64,000 nt of DNA from NCBI RefSeq assembly GCF_014205165.1, contig NZ_JACHMZ010000001.1, positions 6,430,501-6,494,500 on the forward strand, in the 5' to 3' direction. This document shows, piece after piece, positions 61,803 through 64,000 of the stretch (the first letter of the stretch is position 1; every line of letters begins with the position of its first letter). The position numbers and the translations under genes are program-made. Under the pieces are notes generated by a model. It was not told the origin of the DNA. It saw only the letters and a list, made by a program, of their open reading frames with translations, and ran no database searches. Source of the stretch: Micromonospora carbonacea. GTDB lineage: Bacteria > Actinomycetota > Actinomycetes > Mycobacteriales > Micromonosporaceae.

Positions 61803-62348
61803 ATGGTGCCCAGCGGTCGTCTCATGCGGATCCACAGCGCCGAGTTCGAGGCCATGGCCGCCCGGGTCCGGCGGGTCACCGAGCTGACCTCCCGCCTGAA
61901 CGTGCTGCCCTTCGAGGACGAGGCGGGCAAGGCGGAGCTGTTCGCCCAGATCCTCGGCAGGCCGCTGCCGGCGCGGGTCACCATCTACCCGCCCTTCTAC
62001 ACCGACCACGGCCTCAACCTCGACCTCGCCGAGCGCGTGTTCATCAACCAGAACTGCACGTTCCTCGACTACGCCGGCATCCGGCTCGCCGAACGCGTGA
62101 TGGTCGGCCCGAAGGTCACCTTCATCACCAGCGGTCACCCGGTCGACCCCGAGGAGCGGCGGCGGTATCTCACCGGCGCGCCCATCGACGTGGCGGAGAA
62201 CGTCTGGATCGGCGCGGGCGCCACGATCCTGCCCGGCGTCAGCATCGGCCGGGACGCCGTCGTCGCGGCGGGCGCGGTCGTGGCCGACGACGTCCCGCCG
62301 GCCACCCTGGTCACCGGCGCGAAGGCGACCCCGCGCCGCCAGTGGTGA
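61803..62348 (+). CDS. sugar O-acetyltransferase, maltose/NodL type
   Basis: A 181-residue left-handed beta-helix acetyltransferase: N-terminal helical Mac domain, then hexapeptide repeats (VFINQNCTFLDYAGIRLAER, NVWIGAGATILPGVSIGRDA) and the catalytic histidine in TSGHPVD. It transfers acetyl from acetyl-CoA to a sugar. It starts at ATG 61803 behind GAGAGGG. Confidence 0.93.
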   Translation: MVPSGRLMRIHSAEFEAMAARVRRVTELTSRLNVLPFEDEAGKAELFAQILGRPLPARVTIYPPFYTDHGLNLDLAERVFINQNCTFLDYAGIRLAERVMVGPKVTFITSGHPVDPEERRRYLTGAPIDVAENVWIGAGATILPGVSIGRDAVVAAGAVVADDVPPATLVTGAKATPRRQW

Positions 62349-62399
62349 GCGCCCGCTCCCGGTAGCGCCCTCTGCCGGGAGCACCCGCTCCGGGAACGA

Positions 62400-62471
62400 G
62401 ATCGTGCTCGATCCGGGAAAGAGTGCCCTCGTGCGCATTGGACACGACTCTCTCCCGGATCGAGCACGATC
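62400..62471. terminator. 25-bp inverted repeat between converging genes (family C)
   Basis: 62400-62424 (GATCGTGCTCGATCCGGGAA plus AGAGT) pairs with 62447-62471 with one mismatch and a 22-base loop. It lies between the converging acetyltransferase and RidA genes. The right arm with TTGCGGGTCGACGCCATCA is related to the array at 50046-50205. Confidence 0.8.
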
Positions 62472-62504
62472 TTGCGGGTCGACGCCATCAGGCCAGCCGC
62501 ACGG

Positions 62505-62915
62505 TCAGTCCAGGATCGCCGTCGCCTCGACCTCGACCTCGACATCGGGCTCGAAGAGGTGGTCGACACCGATGAGCGACGCCGGGGGCAGGGGCTGCGG
62601 GAGGCCGAGCTCCCCCGCGACGTCGTCGACGCCGGCCATGAAGTCGCCGATCCGCTCCGGCGCCCAGTTCGTGACGTAGAACGTCAGGCGGACCACGTCC
62701 GAGAAGCTCGCGCCGGCCCCGGCGAGACCCTGGGCCGTGTTGCGGAGCGCCTGGGCGACCTGCCCCCGGAGGTCACCGGACGCGACCGGCCGCCCCGCCT
62801 CGTCGCGGCCGATCTGGCCCGCCACGTGAACGTGGCGCGACCCCGACGCGACCGCGACGTGGTGGTAGGGGACGGGCTGCATCATGCCCCGGGGGGAGAA
62901 GAGCTGGACACTCAT
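62505..62915 (-). CDS. RidA/YjgF family protein, catalytic arginine missing
   Basis: A 136-residue protein of the YjgF/YER057c/UK114 fold (VHVAGQIGRDEAGRPVASGD, ALRNTAQGLAGAGASFSDVV). True RidA imine deaminases have an arginine in a P-x-R-S/T motif; here the place reads PPASLIGVDHL, with serine. It is therefore probably another Rid subfamily without imine deaminase activity. It starts at ATG 62915 behind GGAAGG. It diverges from the HxlR gene. Confidence 0.9.
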   Translation of the reverse strand: MSVQLFSPRGMMQPVPYHHVAVASGSRHVHVAGQIGRDEAGRPVASGDLRGQVAQALRNTAQGLAGAGASFSDVVRLTFYVTNWAPERIGDFMAGVDDVAGELGLPQPLPPASLIGVDHLFEPDVEVEVEATAILD

Positions 62916-62940
62916 CGCTTTTCCTTCCTCGCACCAGCTT

Positions 62941-62957
62941 GGTATCTCCTTGATACC
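62941..62957. promoter_or_regulatory. operator-like palindrome between ridA and hxlR
   Basis: GGTATCTCCTTGATACC is a perfect 6-bp inverted repeat with a 5-base gap, placed between the divergent genes. It is a likely HxlR binding site. Confidence 0.75.
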
Positions 62958-62993
62958 TGGTGCTTAGAGGAAACTTCAACGAGACTAGGTGCC

Positions 62994-63380
62994 ATGGCAG
63001 ATACCGACCCCGGCACGGCGGAGCGCCTCGACCTCACGCAGGCGCACCGGGAACTCCTGGACCAAGTCCTCGACAAGTGGTCGCTGGAGGTGCTCAACAC
63101 CCTCTGCGAGCGCCCCTCACGGTTCAACGAGCTACGCCAGGCGATCCCGGCCGTCAGCCAGAAGTCGCTCAGCGCGACCCTGCGCCGCCTCGAACGCAAC
63201 GGCATCGTCGAGCGGCGCGTCCTCTCGTCGCGCCCGGTCGCCGTCGAGTACCGGATCACGCCGCTGGGCAAGACCCTGCGGCAGCCCGTCGACGTCCTCC
63301 TCGACTGGGCCGAGGAGCACCTGGGCGCGATCGAGGCGGCCCGGCGGGCGTACGACGGGGCAGACCCCGCCGCCTCGTGA
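62994..63380 (+). CDS. HxlR family regulator
   Basis: A 128-residue winged-helix regulator. It has the HxlR pattern DKWSLEVLNTLCERPSRFNE, then AVSQKSLSATLRRLERNGIV and wing SRPVAVEYRITPLG. No cysteine lies in the N-terminal part, so it is not the thiol-sensing subtype. It starts at ATG 62994. It is divergent from ridA, whose expression it probably controls through 62941-62957. Confidence 0.92.
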   Translation: MADTDPGTAERLDLTQAHRELLDQVLDKWSLEVLNTLCERPSRFNELRQAIPAVSQKSLSATLRRLERNGIVERRVLSSRPVAVEYRITPLGKTLRQPVDVLLDWAEEHLGAIEAARRAYDGADPAAS

Positions 63381-63455
63381 CGGCGGACGAGGCCCGCAGC
63401 TCGACAGCGAGCGCCCGCCCCGAGCACGGGACGGGCGCGACGCGCTCGTGTCGGG

Positions 63456-63650
63456 TCAGGCCCGCCCGGGGACGTGCGCGACGAACGCGCGCCACGCGAC
63501 CGGCCCGAAGACGAGCGCCGGCCCCGCCGGGTCCTTCGAATCGCGTACGCCGACCACGCCCGGAAGATTGTCGGCGACCTCGACGCATGCGCCGCCGTTG
63601 GAGCTGCTGCGGGTGGACTTCCGCCACCGCGCGCCGATCAGATCATCCAT
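63456..63650 (-). CDS. DUF397 protein
   Basis: A 64-residue protein with the DUF397 pattern ARWRKSTRSSSNGGACVEVA and VRDSKDPAGPALVF, ending AWRAFVAHV. These proteins are paired with helix-turn-helix DUF5753 regulators in actinomycetes and are thought to be their partners or antagonists. It overlaps the regulator gene by 13 bp. Confidence 0.93.
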   Translation of the reverse strand: MDDLIGARWRKSTRSSSNGGACVEVADNLPGVVGVRDSKDPAGPALVFGPVAWRAFVAHVPGRA

Positions 63651-64000
63651 GCTCTCGCCCTCAGCAGGTCGATGGTCTGGTCTCGCGGCAACGAGACTGA
63701 CCTGACGGTATCCCAGACCGCCCAGAGTGGAGCAACGTCGTTGGTGATCCGCCCGGCGGCCTGGTCGTCGAGGTAACCGACGTCCTGGTCGTCAGGCGTG
63801 CTCGCGATGATGAACGGCCCCGCCTGACCCGCATGAAGGCCGGCACCCAGCGGCAGCACATGGACCATGACACTGGGACGCTGCGCCACGGTCACGAGGT
63901 GGTCGAGCTGAGCATCCATCACGTCGGGATGGCCTCGGAGCAGCGCCGCCTGGTCGATCACGAAGACCGTCATCGGAGGCCGAGGGCGGTCGAAGACGGC
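63638..64000 (-). CDS. DUF5753 helix-turn-helix regulator, C-terminal part
   Basis: The gene runs off the right edge; the visible 120 residues are the end of the DUF5753 ligand-like domain (FVIDQAALLRGHPDVMDAQL, HVLPLGAGLHAGQAGPFI, ending LLRARAWMI). The N-terminal Xre-type helix-turn-helix should lie outside the window. The frame is open right to the edge, so the internal ATG at 63973 is not the true start. It is coupled to the DUF397 gene. Confidence 0.88.
   Translation of the reverse strand, partial: AVFDRPRPPMTVFVIDQAALLRGHPDVMDAQLDHLVTVAQRPSVMVHVLPLGAGLHAGQAGPFIIASTPDDQDVGYLDDQAAGRITNDVAPLWAVWDTVRSVSLPRDQTIDLLRARAWMI

Overview
The window is a 64 kb piece of a very GC-rich actinomycete chromosome. 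GTG starts are common, genes often overlap as ATGA or GTGA, and several genes look leaderless. There is a complete ESX-type (type VII) secretion core, a MsiK-type ATPase, a DUF397/DUF5753 pair and a sortase-anchored DUF3494 protein. Together with the dispersed repeats this points to Micromonosporaceae, most likely Micromonospora; that is an inference from gene content and style, because no rRNA or other marker gene is present.

Layout. 1-1.4 kb: the start of a YbaB-like gene, a lipoprotein and a CsbD-like protein. 1.4-9.3 kb: a copper island with a CPC-type ATPase, a secreted HVHP protein, a CopZ chaperone, CsoR with three operator-like palindromes, DUF305 and DUF6153 proteins, and a second ATPase of CPH type. 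9.6-13.3 kb: a YibE/F membrane protein, a c-di-AMP (ydaO) riboswitch in front of a secreted cell-wall hydrolase-like protein, and a beta-carbonic anhydrase. 13.5-31.3 kb: the ESX locus, with a winged-helix regulator, two mycosins, a WXG100 pair, EccC, EccD, EccE, EccB, YbaB-like and small ESX-linked proteins, and two larger WXG proteins sharing a C-terminal tail. 31.4-35 kb: PadR and a MacB-type ABC exporter. 35-40.7 kb: lipocalin, small membrane proteins, a flavin-type oxidase fold protein, the DUF3494 surface protein and a hemerythrin. 40.7-46 kb: P450 with ferredoxin, AI-2E-type transporter, a hydrolase, and MerR with thioredoxin. 46-53 kb: GH65 phosphorylase with beta-phosphoglucomutase, a hotdog thioesterase, a polytopic membrane protein and the MsiK-like ATPase. 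53-58.9 kb: a teichoic-acid-like polymer synthesis and export operon. 58.9-64 kb: serine dehydratase, PspC, DUF4230, a decayed YefM-YoeB locus, an acetyltransferase, RidA with HxlR, and DUF397 with DUF5753.

How the parts work together. The copper genes form two efflux units sharing one CsoR control region. The ESX genes encode the membrane channel (EccB, EccC, EccD, EccE), its mycosin proteases and several candidate substrates; no eccA was found. GH65 plus beta-PGM would turn a disaccharide into glucose and glucose-6-phosphate. The 53-59 kb operon encodes an exporter pair and two enzymes for building a phosphate-linked wall polymer.

Non-coding structure is rich. There are three families of dispersed repeats (about 5.6/9.3 kb; 37.6/39.85/49.2 kb; 50.05/62.4 kb), eight perfect-register 20-bp tandem units, and a recurring TANNNT -10 box 6-7 bases before the start codon of eight genes. 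No tRNA, rRNA, CRISPR array, insertion sequence or prophage was seen.
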